Shown one piece after another: positions 17,124-26,000 of a stretch of 64,000 bases of DNA. Source of the DNA: Solihabitans fulvus (GTDB lineage Bacteria > Actinomycetota > Actinomycetes > Mycobacteriales > Pseudonocardiaceae). The stretch covers positions 166,232-230,231 of the forward strand of contig NZ_VUOB01000005.1 in assembly GCF_008386585.1 (NCBI RefSeq), in the 5' to 3' direction. The translations under genes and the position numbers were made by a program. The notes beneath the pieces are model-generated. The model was given only the letters and a program-made list of their open reading frames with translations, searched no databases and was not told the origin of the DNA. The stretch's first letter is position 1. Each line of letters opens with the position of its first letter.

Positions 17124-18122
17124 TCAACCGGTCGGGGCGGGACGGCACTCCACAACGTAGCGGCCGGATGGCTGGCGGCCCGAGGCGGTCACCGCCAGCC
17201 CGGCTCGCGCGGCGAGCTCGGCGAACTCCGCCAGGGTGCGCTGCCGGCCGCCGAGCAGCACCATCATCAGCAGGTCCGACTCCCCCGCCGCCGCGCCGGG
17301 AGTCACCCCGCCGAGGACTACCACCCGGCCTGTCCGGCTCACCGCCTCGGCGCACCGCCTCAGGATCGCGGCGGCCTCCGCGTCCGGCCAGTCAGCCAGC
17401 ACGGACTTGAGCAGGTAGAGGTCCGCCCCGGCCGGCAGCGGGTCGAAGAAGCTGCCCCCGGGCGTGGTGGCCCGGCCGGCGACCCCGGCGCTGTCGAAGG
17501 TGCCGGCGGCCCTCGCCACGGTTCGCGGCAGGTCGATCAGGATCCCGGTGGTGGCGGGGCGCGCCCGCAGCACCCCGGCGAGCAGTGTTCCGGTGCCGCC
17601 GCCGACGTCGACCACGGTGCGCACCGCGTCCCAGTCCCCGTCGAGCAGCACCTCGGGGTCGGGTTCGCCATGGCCGGCAGGGCCCATGAGGGCGTCGAAG
17701 CTCGCGGCGATGTCGGGATGGGCGTCCAGATCCGCCCAGAACGGGCGACCGAACACGGTGTCGTAGGCCGGCCGGCCAGTCCGCGCGGCGGTGAGCAGGC
17801 TGCCCCAGGCGTGGGCCATCCGCCCGCCGAAGCCGTCCAGATCCAGGCCGAGGACCAGGGCGGGGTCCAGCAGGCCGCGCGCGGCCTCGTTCAGCGCGAA
17901 CTGCCCGGGAGCCGGCTCTGCGAACACGCCCCTGGACACCAGGTGCCCGAGCACGCGGTGCAGCACGTCCTGGTCGCAACCGGCCGCCGCGGCCAGCTTG
18001 TCGACGTCGGTCGTGCCGTCGGCGATGTGCTCGGCGATCCGCAGCGTGGCGACCACCCGCAGGCACCACGGCGTGCACAGGTCGGTCAGCGCGAACAGGT
18101 CCGCGCCGTGTGAATCAGGCAT
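17124..18122 (-). CDS. SAM-dependent O-methyltransferase
   Basis: A 332-residue methyltransferase with an N-terminal winged-helix dimer region (DLCTPWCLRVVATLRIAEHI), SAM motif I VVDVGGGTGTLL, then GGSFFDPLPAG and LYLLKSVLADWPD, and the C-terminal GGRQRT signature. It is the same subfamily as the 6147-7157 enzyme and belongs with the aromatic and polyketide O-methyltransferases. The ATG overlaps the stop of the CLF gene by one base, so it is the last gene of the long operon running left from 36.7 kb. It probably caps a hydroxyl on the product or an intermediate. Confidence 0.88.
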   Translation of the reverse strand: MPDSHGADLFALTDLCTPWCLRVVATLRIAEHIADGTTDVDKLAAAAGCDQDVLHRVLGHLVSRGVFAEPAPGQFALNEAARGLLDPALVLGLDLDGFGGRMAHAWGSLLTAARTGRPAYDTVFGRPFWADLDAHPDIAASFDALMGPAGHGEPDPEVLLDGDWDAVRTVVDVGGGTGTLLAGVLRARPATTGILIDLPRTVARAAGTFDSAGVAGRATTPGGSFFDPLPAGADLYLLKSVLADWPDAEAAAILRRCAEAVSRTGRVVVLGGVTPGAAAGESDLLMMVLLGGRQRTLAEFAELAARAGLAVTASGRQPSGRYVVECRPAPTG

Positions 18123-19204
18123 CAGGCCACCTCCGCCCTGTCGCGGCCGCGCAGCACCGCCGCGCCGAATGCGCCCTCCGGCGACCAGCCGGCCAGCACA
18201 CCGGTCCCGCGGCCACCGGCGTCCAGCAGCGCGGCGAACTGGAGTGCTCCGGCGGCCGCTCCGCAGTCGCCGAGCGCGTCGCGCACGCGCACCGGACGGG
18301 CCGAGGGTAGCGCGGCCACGGCGGCCCGCCCGATCAGTTCGTCGTCGGCGTTCCATGCCTCGGTGGTCGCGGCGAACTGGACCTGCCCGGGTTCGGCGCC
18401 GGCCTCGGCCAGGACGCCGGACAGACAGCCGGCCAGCAGCGCGCCGCGCTCCGCCGGGTCGTCGCCGGGGTGGTAGCCCTCCTCGATCGCGGCGAGCTCG
18501 GCCAACACCCGGCGGCCGGCCCGGACGGCGTTGGCCCTCGGCTCCAGCACGAACACCGCCGCCGCCTCGCCCGGCTGTCCTGGCCGCCTGAGCCGGTGGT
18601 GCGTCCACGCGGTGTGCGGGGTGAACTCCTCGACCGCGCCGACCAGCATCGCCGAGGCGTACCCGCGGCGGAGCACGTTGGCGGCGTAGCCCAACGCGCC
18701 GAGGAAGCCCACGCGGCCGGTGGCCACCGTGCTGTTCACCCCGCGCAGGCCGTAGCGGATCGCGGCCTGGCCGGACGCGCAGTTCATCACCGTGTTGGGG
18801 AACAGCGCGGGGTTCACCAGGTAGGGCCGGTCCGCCACGAGGGTTTCGAGACTGTAGTCGGCCGAGGAGCGCAGGCTGCCCACCGTGGTGCCCAGCGCGA
18901 TGCCGACGCGGGTTCGGGACTCGTCGTCGATCACCAGGCCGGCCTCGGCGAGCGCCTCCCCGAAGGCGACCAGCGCGAGGCCGGTGGCCCGGTCGAGGAA
19001 GGTGGTGCCCTTGCGGCCGAGAAGGGCCCGCACGTCGAAGTCGACCAGGGCGTACCCGGTCGGTTGCGGCATCGCGTCGGAGTAGAGCGCGGTGACGTCC
19101 GGAGCAGGGCGCGCGCCGTCGGCCAGGGCGGCCGTCATGGCGGCGGTGCCGATCCCGGCGGCGCAGACCACGCCTCGGCCGGTCACCACCAGGTCGGCGC
19201 TCAT
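18122..19204 (-). CDS. chain-length-factor-like ketosynthase (KS-beta)
   Basis: A 360-residue thiolase-fold protein beside the KS, overlapping it by 4 bp, as in type II PKS KS/CLF pairs. Cys142 in NCASGQAA aligns with the KS nucleophile, unlike classical CLFs, where this position is Gln. Both catalytic His are missing: HGTGT is replaced by TTEAWN and GHTxGA by DCGAAA, so it should not condense alone. The partner complex would set chain length or bind a carrier. With the KR and paired dehydratases at 29-30.6 kb it resembles highly reducing type II PKSs that make polyenes. Confidence 0.82.
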   Translation of the reverse strand: MSADLVVTGRGVVCAAGIGTAAMTAALADGARPAPDVTALYSDAMPQPTGYALVDFDVRALLGRKGTTFLDRATGLALVAFGEALAEAGLVIDDESRTRVGIALGTTVGSLRSSADYSLETLVADRPYLVNPALFPNTVMNCASGQAAIRYGLRGVNSTVATGRVGFLGALGYAANVLRRGYASAMLVGAVEEFTPHTAWTHHRLRRPGQPGEAAAVFVLEPRANAVRAGRRVLAELAAIEEGYHPGDDPAERGALLAGCLSGVLAEAGAEPGQVQFAATTEAWNADDELIGRAAVAALPSARPVRVRDALGDCGAAAGALQFAALLDAGGRGTGVLAGWSPEGAFGAAVLRGRDRAEVA

Positions 19205-20433
19205 GGCAGGGCGCCGAACACCGTGATGCAGTTGTTGCCGCCGAAGGCGAATCCGTTGTTCTGGGCCACCCGCACGGTTGCCGGTCGGGACTGGTTCGGC
19301 ACGGGGTCCAGCCAGTCGAACCGAGGATCCGGGATGGACCAGTTCGCGGTTGGCGGGAGGAATCCCTCGGCGATCGCCAGAACGGCGGCGACCGCGCCGA
19401 AACCACTGGCCGCGCCCATGGTGTGGCCGAGCATCGATTTGATGGAGCTCATCGGCGGCGGATTCGCCCCGAACACCTGCCGAACCGCCTGCGCCTCGGC
19501 CTGGTCGTTGATTGCGGTGCCCGTCCCATGCGCGCAGATATAGTCAATTTCCTGCGGTTTGACGCCGGCGTTGGCATGCGCGAGACGCATGCATTCCGCG
19601 ATGCTGTCGGCATTCGGGGTGACCATGTGCCGGGCGTCGCAGTTCAATCCGTAGCCGAACACCTCGGCGTAGACGCGGGCGCCGCGGGCGTGCGCTCGGT
19701 CCATGGCTTCCAGGGTCAGCGCGACACCGCCCTCGGCGGTGAGAATTCCGGTGCGGTCGCGGTCGAACGGCGAGCACCTGTCCTCGCTGAGCGCGCCGAG
19801 CCGGTAGAAGCCGGCGTGCGCCCAGCGGCACACGGAGTCCGCGCCGCCGGCGATCACCACGTCGGCCGCGCCAACGGCCACCAGGTCGAAGCCGTACCCG
19901 ATGGCGTAGTTGCTGGCCGAGCAGGCGGTGGCCAGGGTGACCGAGAGGCCGGCGGCGCCAAGTTCCTCGCTGGCCGCGTTGGCCAGCCGGGCAGCGGGGA
20001 GTTTGGTCAGCTCGTTGGTGTCGAAGCCCGCGTAGCCGCCGGCGGCCACCGCCTGGGCCGCCAGTTGGTCGACCAGCCGCGACTCGCCGCTGGTGGTGCC
20101 CATCACCACCGCGACCCGGCGGGCGTCGCGCCGGTCGATGGCGATGCCGGCGTCCTCGACGGCCAGCCGCGCCGCGACCGCCGCGAACTGTCCCGACCGG
20201 CCCCACCGGCCCGCCTCAAGCCGCCTGAGCGTTGGCCCTGGATCGAAGTCCGGCACCTCACCGGCGTAGGCGTGCGGGAATCCGGTCGGGTCGAAGCTGC
20301 GGATCTTCGAGTATCCGACGAGCCCGGCGCGCAACCCGGAGCCGAACTCCCGCACGCCGGTGCCGATGTTGGACACCGGTCCGAGGCCGGTCACCGCGAC
20401 GCGCCGGGTGCCCCGGCCGTCAGGTCCCGACAT
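19201..20433 (-). CDS. type II PKS ketosynthase (KS-alpha, FabF-like)
   Basis: A 410-residue ketosynthase with the full Cys-His-His triad: Cys171 in TACSASNYAIG, His302 in AHGTGT and His337 in GHTMGA. The C-terminal NNGFAFGGNN loop is typical of FabF. It should carry out decarboxylative condensation of malonyl-ACP with the growing chain, on the ACP encoded immediately upstream, which it overlaps by 14 bp. The clear CLF partner downstream makes a fatty-acid role unlikely. KR and dehydratases are 9 kb upstream in the same operon. Confidence 0.92.
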   Translation of the reverse strand: MSGPDGRGTRRVAVTGLGPVSNIGTGVREFGSGLRAGLVGYSKIRSFDPTGFPHAYAGEVPDFDPGPTLRRLEAGRWGRSGQFAAVAARLAVEDAGIAIDRRDARRVAVVMGTTSGESRLVDQLAAQAVAAGGYAGFDTNELTKLPAARLANAASEELGAAGLSVTLATACSASNYAIGYGFDLVAVGAADVVIAGGADSVCRWAHAGFYRLGALSEDRCSPFDRDRTGILTAEGGVALTLEAMDRAHARGARVYAEVFGYGLNCDARHMVTPNADSIAECMRLAHANAGVKPQEIDYICAHGTGTAINDQAEAQAVRQVFGANPPPMSSIKSMLGHTMGAASGFGAVAAVLAIAEGFLPPTANWSIPDPRFDWLDPVPNQSRPATVRVAQNNGFAFGGNNCITVFGALP

Positions 20434-20668
20434 ACCGGGCCACGACCTCGCAGACCGCGTCGAGGTTCAGCATCTTGGCCAGTTCCGACTGCGGTATTTC
20501 CACCTTGTATTTCTTCTCAATTCTCGCGAGGATCTCGATCGCTCGCAGCGAATCGGCCTCGTAAACCTCGACGAAATCGTCGGTGTCAGTCAGTTCATCG
20601 GTGTCGACCTCGAGGACCTCCGCCACGATCTCGCGCAGGTCCTCTTTTTGCACGCTAGTTTCGATCAC
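20420..20668 (-). CDS. acyl carrier protein of the type II PKS
   Basis: A small acidic carrier protein of about 82 residues. The phosphopantetheine site is YEADSLRAIE with Ser40; the ADSL form and acidic helices are typical of acyl carriers of fatty-acid/polyketide type. GTG at 20668 is chosen because AAGGG sits 9 bp upstream; a longer frame from a GTG at 20710 lacks a clear ribosome site. It overlaps the KS gene by 14 bp, which ties it to that enzyme. A stem-loop directly before the start places the ribosome site in its loop. Confidence 0.88.
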   Translation of the reverse strand: MIETSVQKEDLREIVAEVLEVDTDELTDTDDFVEVYEADSLRAIEILARIEKKYKVEIPQSELAKMLNLDAVCEVVARYVGT

Positions 20669-20691
20669 CCGATTAGCCCTTCTATTCGGGG
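20669..20691 (-). promoter_or_regulatory. stem-loop presenting the ACP ribosome-binding site
   Basis: On the minus strand CCCGAATAG, AAGGG, CTAATCGGG forms a stem of 9 bp with one A-A mismatch and a 5-nt loop, ending exactly at the GTG of the ACP gene. The Shine-Dalgarno AAGGG forms the loop. It could modulate or expose translation initiation, or be chance. Confidence 0.35.
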
Positions 20692-20749
20692 CTGGCGCAG
20701 TGTCCTTCACGCAAAGCTAGGGTTGGGCCAGCCGTGATGTCAACGCGCG

Positions 20750-21865
20750 CTATTCTTCGAGCCGATAGAGCCGGTGTAGGCGGTCGTCGAGGTCATAGCT
20801 CCGGACGTCGGCGAAACCCGAGGACGCCGCGTATCCCCGCACGGTCCCCTGGCGCATGACGGTGCCGGTGCCCACGGCCGCGTCTCCGGCCAGGCCGGCC
20901 GGCAGGCAGTGCAGGACGCTGGTGGCGTACTGGAATCGTTCGATCTCGTCACCCGGCGCGTGGAACGCGTCCGCCACCCGGGAGTCGAGGACCAGCACGG
21001 TGCCGGTCGGGGCGAGCAGCCGCCGGCAGACCCGCAGCACCGGCACCGGCTGCGCGAGCTCGTGCACCACGTCGAACAGGCACACCAGGTCGAACAGGTC
21101 GCCGCCGGCCAGGTCGGCCGCGTCGAGTGTGCGCACGTCGATCCTGGTGGCCAGGCCGGCGGCCTGGACGTGCGCGCGCGCCTGGGCCACCGCGTCGGCG
21201 TCCAGATCCACCGCGCTGACCCTGGCCCGCGGGTGTGCCCTGGCCAGCGAGATGCTCGCCCAGCCCGCCCCGCAGCCGATGTCGGCGATGTGGCTCGGCC
21301 CGTCGGACAGGCGCGACGCCACGTCGGGCAGGTGCCGGCCAAGCCACCCGACCAGCTCGTGGGTGTAGATCGCCCGGTTGGCGCCGCCGTGCCCGTCGCG
21401 CCAGTCCGCACCGAAGACCTCGGCGCTCAGACCGCCCCCAGTGCGGAACGCGGCGAGCAGGCTGGGCAGCGCGCCGGCGATGCCGCCGACCGGCAGGAAC
21501 GCGGCCGAGGTCAGCGACAGCGCGTCGTCCGAGGCGATCAGCACCCGCTCGTGGCCCGGCGGCAGCCGGTAGATCCGCAGTGGCCACGGTCGGTCGGCGG
21601 CGTCGCAGGCCAGCAGTCCGCTGCTCGCCTGCTGTTCGAGCCACTCGCGCAGGTACCGGTGGTGCAGGCCGGTGCGGGCGGCGAGCTGCGCGACGGTGGC
21701 CGGTCCGTGGTCGTGCAGCGCCCGGTAGAGACCCAGTTTGGCCCCGAGGTAGGCGGTGAAGGACTCCTGCGTCGCCAGCATCGCCCGGAACATCCGCAGG
21801 AACAGCGCTCTCGCCGCGGTGTCGGCCGCCGAGGCGTCCCGGTCGGCGGCGGGTGCCGCGGTCAC
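20750..21865 (-). CDS. SAM-dependent methyltransferase
   Basis: A 371-residue methyltransferase. The N-terminal 150 residues are helical with a winged-helix pattern (LGLYRALHDHGPATVAQLAARTGL), and the Rossmann domain has SAM motif I IADIGCGAGWASISLA near residue 190 and acidic DLDADAV for ribose binding. FDVVHELAQPVPVL follows. It resembles class I enzymes that methylate small molecules in natural-product clusters; C-, N- or O-methylation cannot be told. GTG at 21865 overlaps the stop of the carrier-protein gene as GTGA. A gap of 81 bp separates it from the ACP gene downstream. Confidence 0.82.
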   Translation of the reverse strand: MTAAPAADRDASAADTAARALFLRMFRAMLATQESFTAYLGAKLGLYRALHDHGPATVAQLAARTGLHHRYLREWLEQQASSGLLACDAADRPWPLRIYRLPPGHERVLIASDDALSLTSAAFLPVGGIAGALPSLLAAFRTGGGLSAEVFGADWRDGHGGANRAIYTHELVGWLGRHLPDVASRLSDGPSHIADIGCGAGWASISLARAHPRARVSAVDLDADAVAQARAHVQAAGLATRIDVRTLDAADLAGGDLFDLVCLFDVVHELAQPVPVLRVCRRLLAPTGTVLVLDSRVADAFHAPGDEIERFQYATSVLHCLPAGLAGDAAVGTGTVMRQGTVRGYAASSGFADVRSYDLDDRLHRLYRLEE

Positions 21866-22176
21866 GGGTCGGCGACGAGTTCGCCCCGCCCGGCCAGCTC
21901 GTTGACGACGTGGTCCTCGACTCTGCTGATGGTGGTGATCTGCCGGGCGGTGGCCTCCTCGATCGGGGCCAGGTCGAACTCGTCCTCCAGCGTGAACGCG
22001 AGCTCGATCAGGGCGAGCGAGTTGTAGCCGAGAGTCTCGATCAGGCCCGCGTCGGGCCCGGCCGACTCGTCCCGTCCGGGGCTCAGCTCGATCACGATCG
22101 ACCGCACCAGCTCGCGCACCCCCGCTTCGGTGCGATCGCCCGGTGCGGTGGTGCCGGCCTGGACGCTTTCGGTCAT
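21862..22176 (-). CDS. carrier protein with unusual GYNSL site
   Basis: A 104-residue free carrier protein. Helix 1 is VRELVRSIVIELSPG, and the phosphopantetheine site is LGYNSLALIEL with Ser53; Gly-Tyr-Asn before the Ser departs from the usual GGDS/GADS but occurs in carriers used for tailoring reactions. The ATG lies 18 bp after the thioesterase gene, and the stop overlaps the following methyltransferase gene, so the methyltransferase may act on a substrate tethered here (inference). Confidence 0.85.
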   Translation of the reverse strand: MTESVQAGTTAPGDRTEAGVRELVRSIVIELSPGRDESAGPDAGLIETLGYNSLALIELAFTLEDEFDLAPIEEATARQITTISRVEDHVVNELAGRGELVADP

Positions 22177-22194
22177 CGGATGCCTCCTCTGCGG

Positions 22195-23007
22195 CTACGG
22201 GCCGGCGTCGCCGGCACAGCGGGGTGGCGCGCCCTCGGTCATCCGGCGCAGGACCTCGCCGACGACCTCGGGCAGCCGTTGTGTCAGGTAGAAGTGGTCG
22301 CCGGGGAAGACCCGGACGCTGAATCCGGCCAGGGTGGTCTGCGCCCACGGCCGCGCCTCGGCGAGGTTCACCTCGGTGTCCTCGTCACCGAGCAGTGCGG
22401 TCACCGGGCAGGCCAGCGGCCCGCCCACCGGCGGCTGGTAGCGCTCGGCGAGCCGGTAGTCGTTGCGCAACGCGGGAAGAACCGTGCGGCGCAGCTCCCG
22501 GTCGGCGAGCACCTCCGCGCGGGTGCCGCCCAGCCGGGTGACCTGCGACCAGAGCACGTCATCGCTGGCCAGGTGGGTGGTGCCGGGGCGCTGGCGGTCC
22601 GGTGCCGGGCGGCCGGAGACGAACAGCCGCAGCGGCGCGCGGCCGGTGCGGGCAGGCAGCCGGCGGGCCACCTCGTAGGCGACCAGCGCGCCAAGGCTGT
22701 GCCCGAACAGGGCCAGCGGCCGGTCCGTCAGCGGTTCGAGCGCGGCGGTCACCGCGTCGGCGAGCACGTCCATGTTGTCGACGCACGGGTCGCCGATCCG
22801 GTCCAGCCGGCCCGGATACTGCACGGCGTACAGCTCCAGGTCGGGCGGCAGGTGCGCGCGCCAGGGGTGGAAGAACGACGCGGTGCCGCCGGCGTGCGGG
22901 AAGCACACCAGCCGGGCCCACGGCCAGCACACCTGCGCGAACCGGCGCAGCCAGGTGCCGGTTGGGTCGGCCAGGGCGGCGGCGCGTCGGTCGGCTGGCG
23001 GGGTCAC
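22195..23007 (-). CDS. type II (editing) thioesterase
   Basis: A 270-residue alpha/beta hydrolase of the external thioesterase family that frees stalled or misprimed carriers. LVCFPHAGGTASFF is the N-terminal signature, Ser104 is in GHSLGA, Asp208/210 are in GDEDTEV and His238 is in PGDHFYL, so the triad is intact. The GTG overlaps the NRPS stop as GTGA. YbtT and PchC play this role in yersiniabactin and pyochelin synthesis. Because the terminal thioesterase of the PchF-like NRPS here lacks its catalytic residues, this protein is also a candidate for final release. Confidence 0.93.
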   Translation of the reverse strand: MTPPADRRAAALADPTGTWLRRFAQVCWPWARLVCFPHAGGTASFFHPWRAHLPPDLELYAVQYPGRLDRIGDPCVDNMDVLADAVTAALEPLTDRPLALFGHSLGALVAYEVARRLPARTGRAPLRLFVSGRPAPDRQRPGTTHLASDDVLWSQVTRLGGTRAEVLADRELRRTVLPALRNDYRLAERYQPPVGGPLACPVTALLGDEDTEVNLAEARPWAQTTLAGFSVRVFPGDHFYLTQRLPEVVGEVLRRMTEGAPPRCAGDAGP

Positions 23008-26000
23008 ACCACACCCTCCTCGACCAGTGCGGCGGCCTCGCGGGCGCCTGTGTCCACGGCCTCGGCCAGCTCGGCGAGGGTGGGCGCGTCGAGCAGGGCG
23101 CGCAGCGACATCGGCGCGGCGAGGTCGCCGCGGATGGCCTCGACCAGCGCGGTGGCCAGGATGCTGTCGCCGCCGAGGGTGAAGAAGTTGTCGGCGCGGC
23201 CGATCGGCGCCCGGCCCAGCAGCCGCGACCACAGTTCGGCGAGGACGATCTCGGTGTCGCCGACCGGTGGCTGGTGCGGGGCTGGCGCGGCGCGGCGGAC
23301 CGGCCTGGTCGCGGGCGGGTCCGCGCCAGGCCGGTCGGCGAGCGGCAGCGGGGCCGTCCAGTCGCCGTCGACGAGGCTGTCGACCACTCGGACGTAGGCG
23401 TCGAACATGGCGTCAAGCAGGCCGGGCGGGAACAGCTCCCGCACCGCGTCCCAGCTGACCACCAGCCCGCCGCCGCGCACGGTCACCTGGCAGTCCAACC
23501 ACACCTGTGGTGTTTGGGAGAGGCCGAACACCGGCTGGCCGAATGGCAGCTCGACGTCGACCAGCTCGCTTGGCAGCCCGAGGGCGCTGGTGAACACGAC
23601 CGGCATGGCGGCTTCGGCGGGACCGACCGTCCTGGCGCGCTCCCGCATCACCCAGATGGCCGACACGGCGCGGTGCTCCATGCCGGCCCAGATCGTCTTC
23701 TGGTAATCCAGCACCAGGTCTGCGAAGCCGGCGCCCGGCCGCGGCCGGTAGGGGGCGAGCAGCAATGAGGTGAAGTCGCCGAGGGTGGTGTTGACGCCGG
23801 GGTGCACCGGGCGCCGGTCGAACAGTGTGAGGTTCAGGGTGAGGTCGGCGCGCGCCGACCTGGTGCCGAGGACCGCGGCGAACGCCGCCGCCAGCGCCGC
23901 GGCCGGGGTCACCGCGTGCCGTTGTGCGGCGGCGAGCAGCCGCGTCCACCGCTGCGATGGGAGCGTCGCCTCCCAGCGGGTGAAGCGGGGTGCGCGGACC
24001 GCGGCGGGGTCCTTCGCCAGCGGCAGGCGGGGCGCTGGCGGCAGTTCCGCGATCTGCGCCAGCCAGTACCGCCGGGCCCGCTCCAGCTCCGCGTCGTCCG
24101 CGCCGCCGAGGAGCACGTAGTCGCGAAACGACATCTCCGCCGGCGGCAGCTCGGTGCCGGGATCGGCGTAGAGCCGGCTCAGCTCGGTGAAGACGATCAC
24201 GATGCTCAGCGCGTCCAGCGCGATGTAGTCGAAGCTGAACGCCAGGCGGGTCCGCTGGCCGTAGCGCACCGCCCTGATCTCGTTGAGCGGCCAGCTGGCG
24301 GGGTCGGCGACCCGGTGCGACAACTCCGCGCGCAGCGCGGCCAGCGCCCCGGCCGGCGCGTCGGCCGGCGCGTCGGTGACCGGGATCGTGAGCCGTCCGA
24401 CCACCGGCTGGATGCGCTGGTTGCCGTCCTCGTCGAACACCACCCGCAGCATCTCGTGCCGTGCGACGAGCCGGTTCCACGCCGCCGCCAGCCGCTCCAG
24501 GTCTACCCCGGCCCCGTCGAGCTCCCAGTACCAGTGCGAGCCGACCGCGCCGAGCTCGAAGCCGCCGGTCCGGCCCATCCAGTAGGCGCGCTGCACGTCG
24601 GTGGGCGGGAACGGCTCCCACCGGTTGGCGGGGTCGGCGCCCAGCGGCGTCTGGGCTGGTGTCGCCTCCGGCCGCAGGGTGGCGGCGAACTCGGCGAGCA
24701 CCGGATGCGCAAACAGCGACGGCAGCCGACCGCCGCCAAGGCCGGCCGCGCGCAGCCGGGCCAGCAGGCGGGTGGCCAGCAGGCTGTCGCCGCCGAGGGT
24801 GAAGAAGTTGTCGGCGCGGCCGATCGGCGCCCGGCCCAGCAACTCCGCCCAGAGGTCGGCGAGCGTGGTCTCCACGCGGCCGGACGGCGGCTGGTGCGAC
24901 CGGCCGGCCGCCGCCGGGCTCATCCCCTCGGTCAGTGCGGCGCGGTCGACCTTTCCGTTCGCGGTCAGCGGCAGCGCCGCGACTATGCGGATGTTGGCCA
25001 GCGCCGGGGTCATATACCCGGGGAGCTGCTCGGCGCAGTGTCGGTGCAGCTGCTCGGGGGTGGGCGGGCGGTCCTGGTCGACAGGGGTGATCGCGACGGC
25101 CAACTGGCGGCCGGGCCGGTCTGTCACCACGGCGACCGCGGCCGCCACCTCCGGGTGGCCGGCCAGCGCGGCCTCGATTTCGCCGAGCTCGATGCGGTGC
25201 CCGCCGATCTTGACCTGGCTGTCGCGCCGGCCGAGGAACTCCAGGGTGCCGTCCGGCCAGTACCGGCCGAGGTCTCCGGTGCGGTACCAGCGCCGGCCGC
25301 CGCTGGTGACGAACTGCGCGGCTGTGCGCTGCTGGTCGCCCCGGTAGCCGAGGGCGACGCCGGCCCCGCCGATCCACAGCTCGCCGGCCACCCAGTCGGG
25401 GCAGTCCCGGCCGCGCCCGTCCACCACCCGGAACCGCTGGTTGGGCAGCGGCCGGCCGTAGGGCACCGAGCGCCAGTCGCCCGGCACGCTGTCGACCTCC
25501 TGTGCGTTGGACCAGATCGCCGCCTCGGTCGCCCCGCCGAGCGCGACGAACCGGCAGCCCTCGGCCTGCTCGCGCAGCCGGCCCGGCAGGTCAAGGCCCA
25601 CCCAGTCGCCGGACAGCAGCGCCAGCCGCAGCCGCCGCGCCCAGCCCAGCCGGGCGGCGCCGGCAACCAGGGCCATGTCCAGCAGCGCCGGCACCGAGTT
25701 CCAGATGGTGACCCCGTGTCGCCGGGCGAGGTCCACCCAGACGGCGGCCTCCCGCCGGTCCTCCTCGGCGACGAGCACCATAGAGCCGCCCGCGCCCAGC
25801 AGCCCGAAGATGTCATACACGGACAGGTCGAAGTCCAGCGCAGACAGCGCGAGGACCCGGTCCGCCTCGCCCACCCCGAACCGGCGGTTGACGGCGGCAA
25901 CGGTGTTCATCGCGGCCGCGTGGGTGACCTCGACGCCCTTGGGCTCGCCGGTCGAGCCGGAGGTGTAGATCACGTAGGCCAGAGTGTGCGGCTCGATCGG

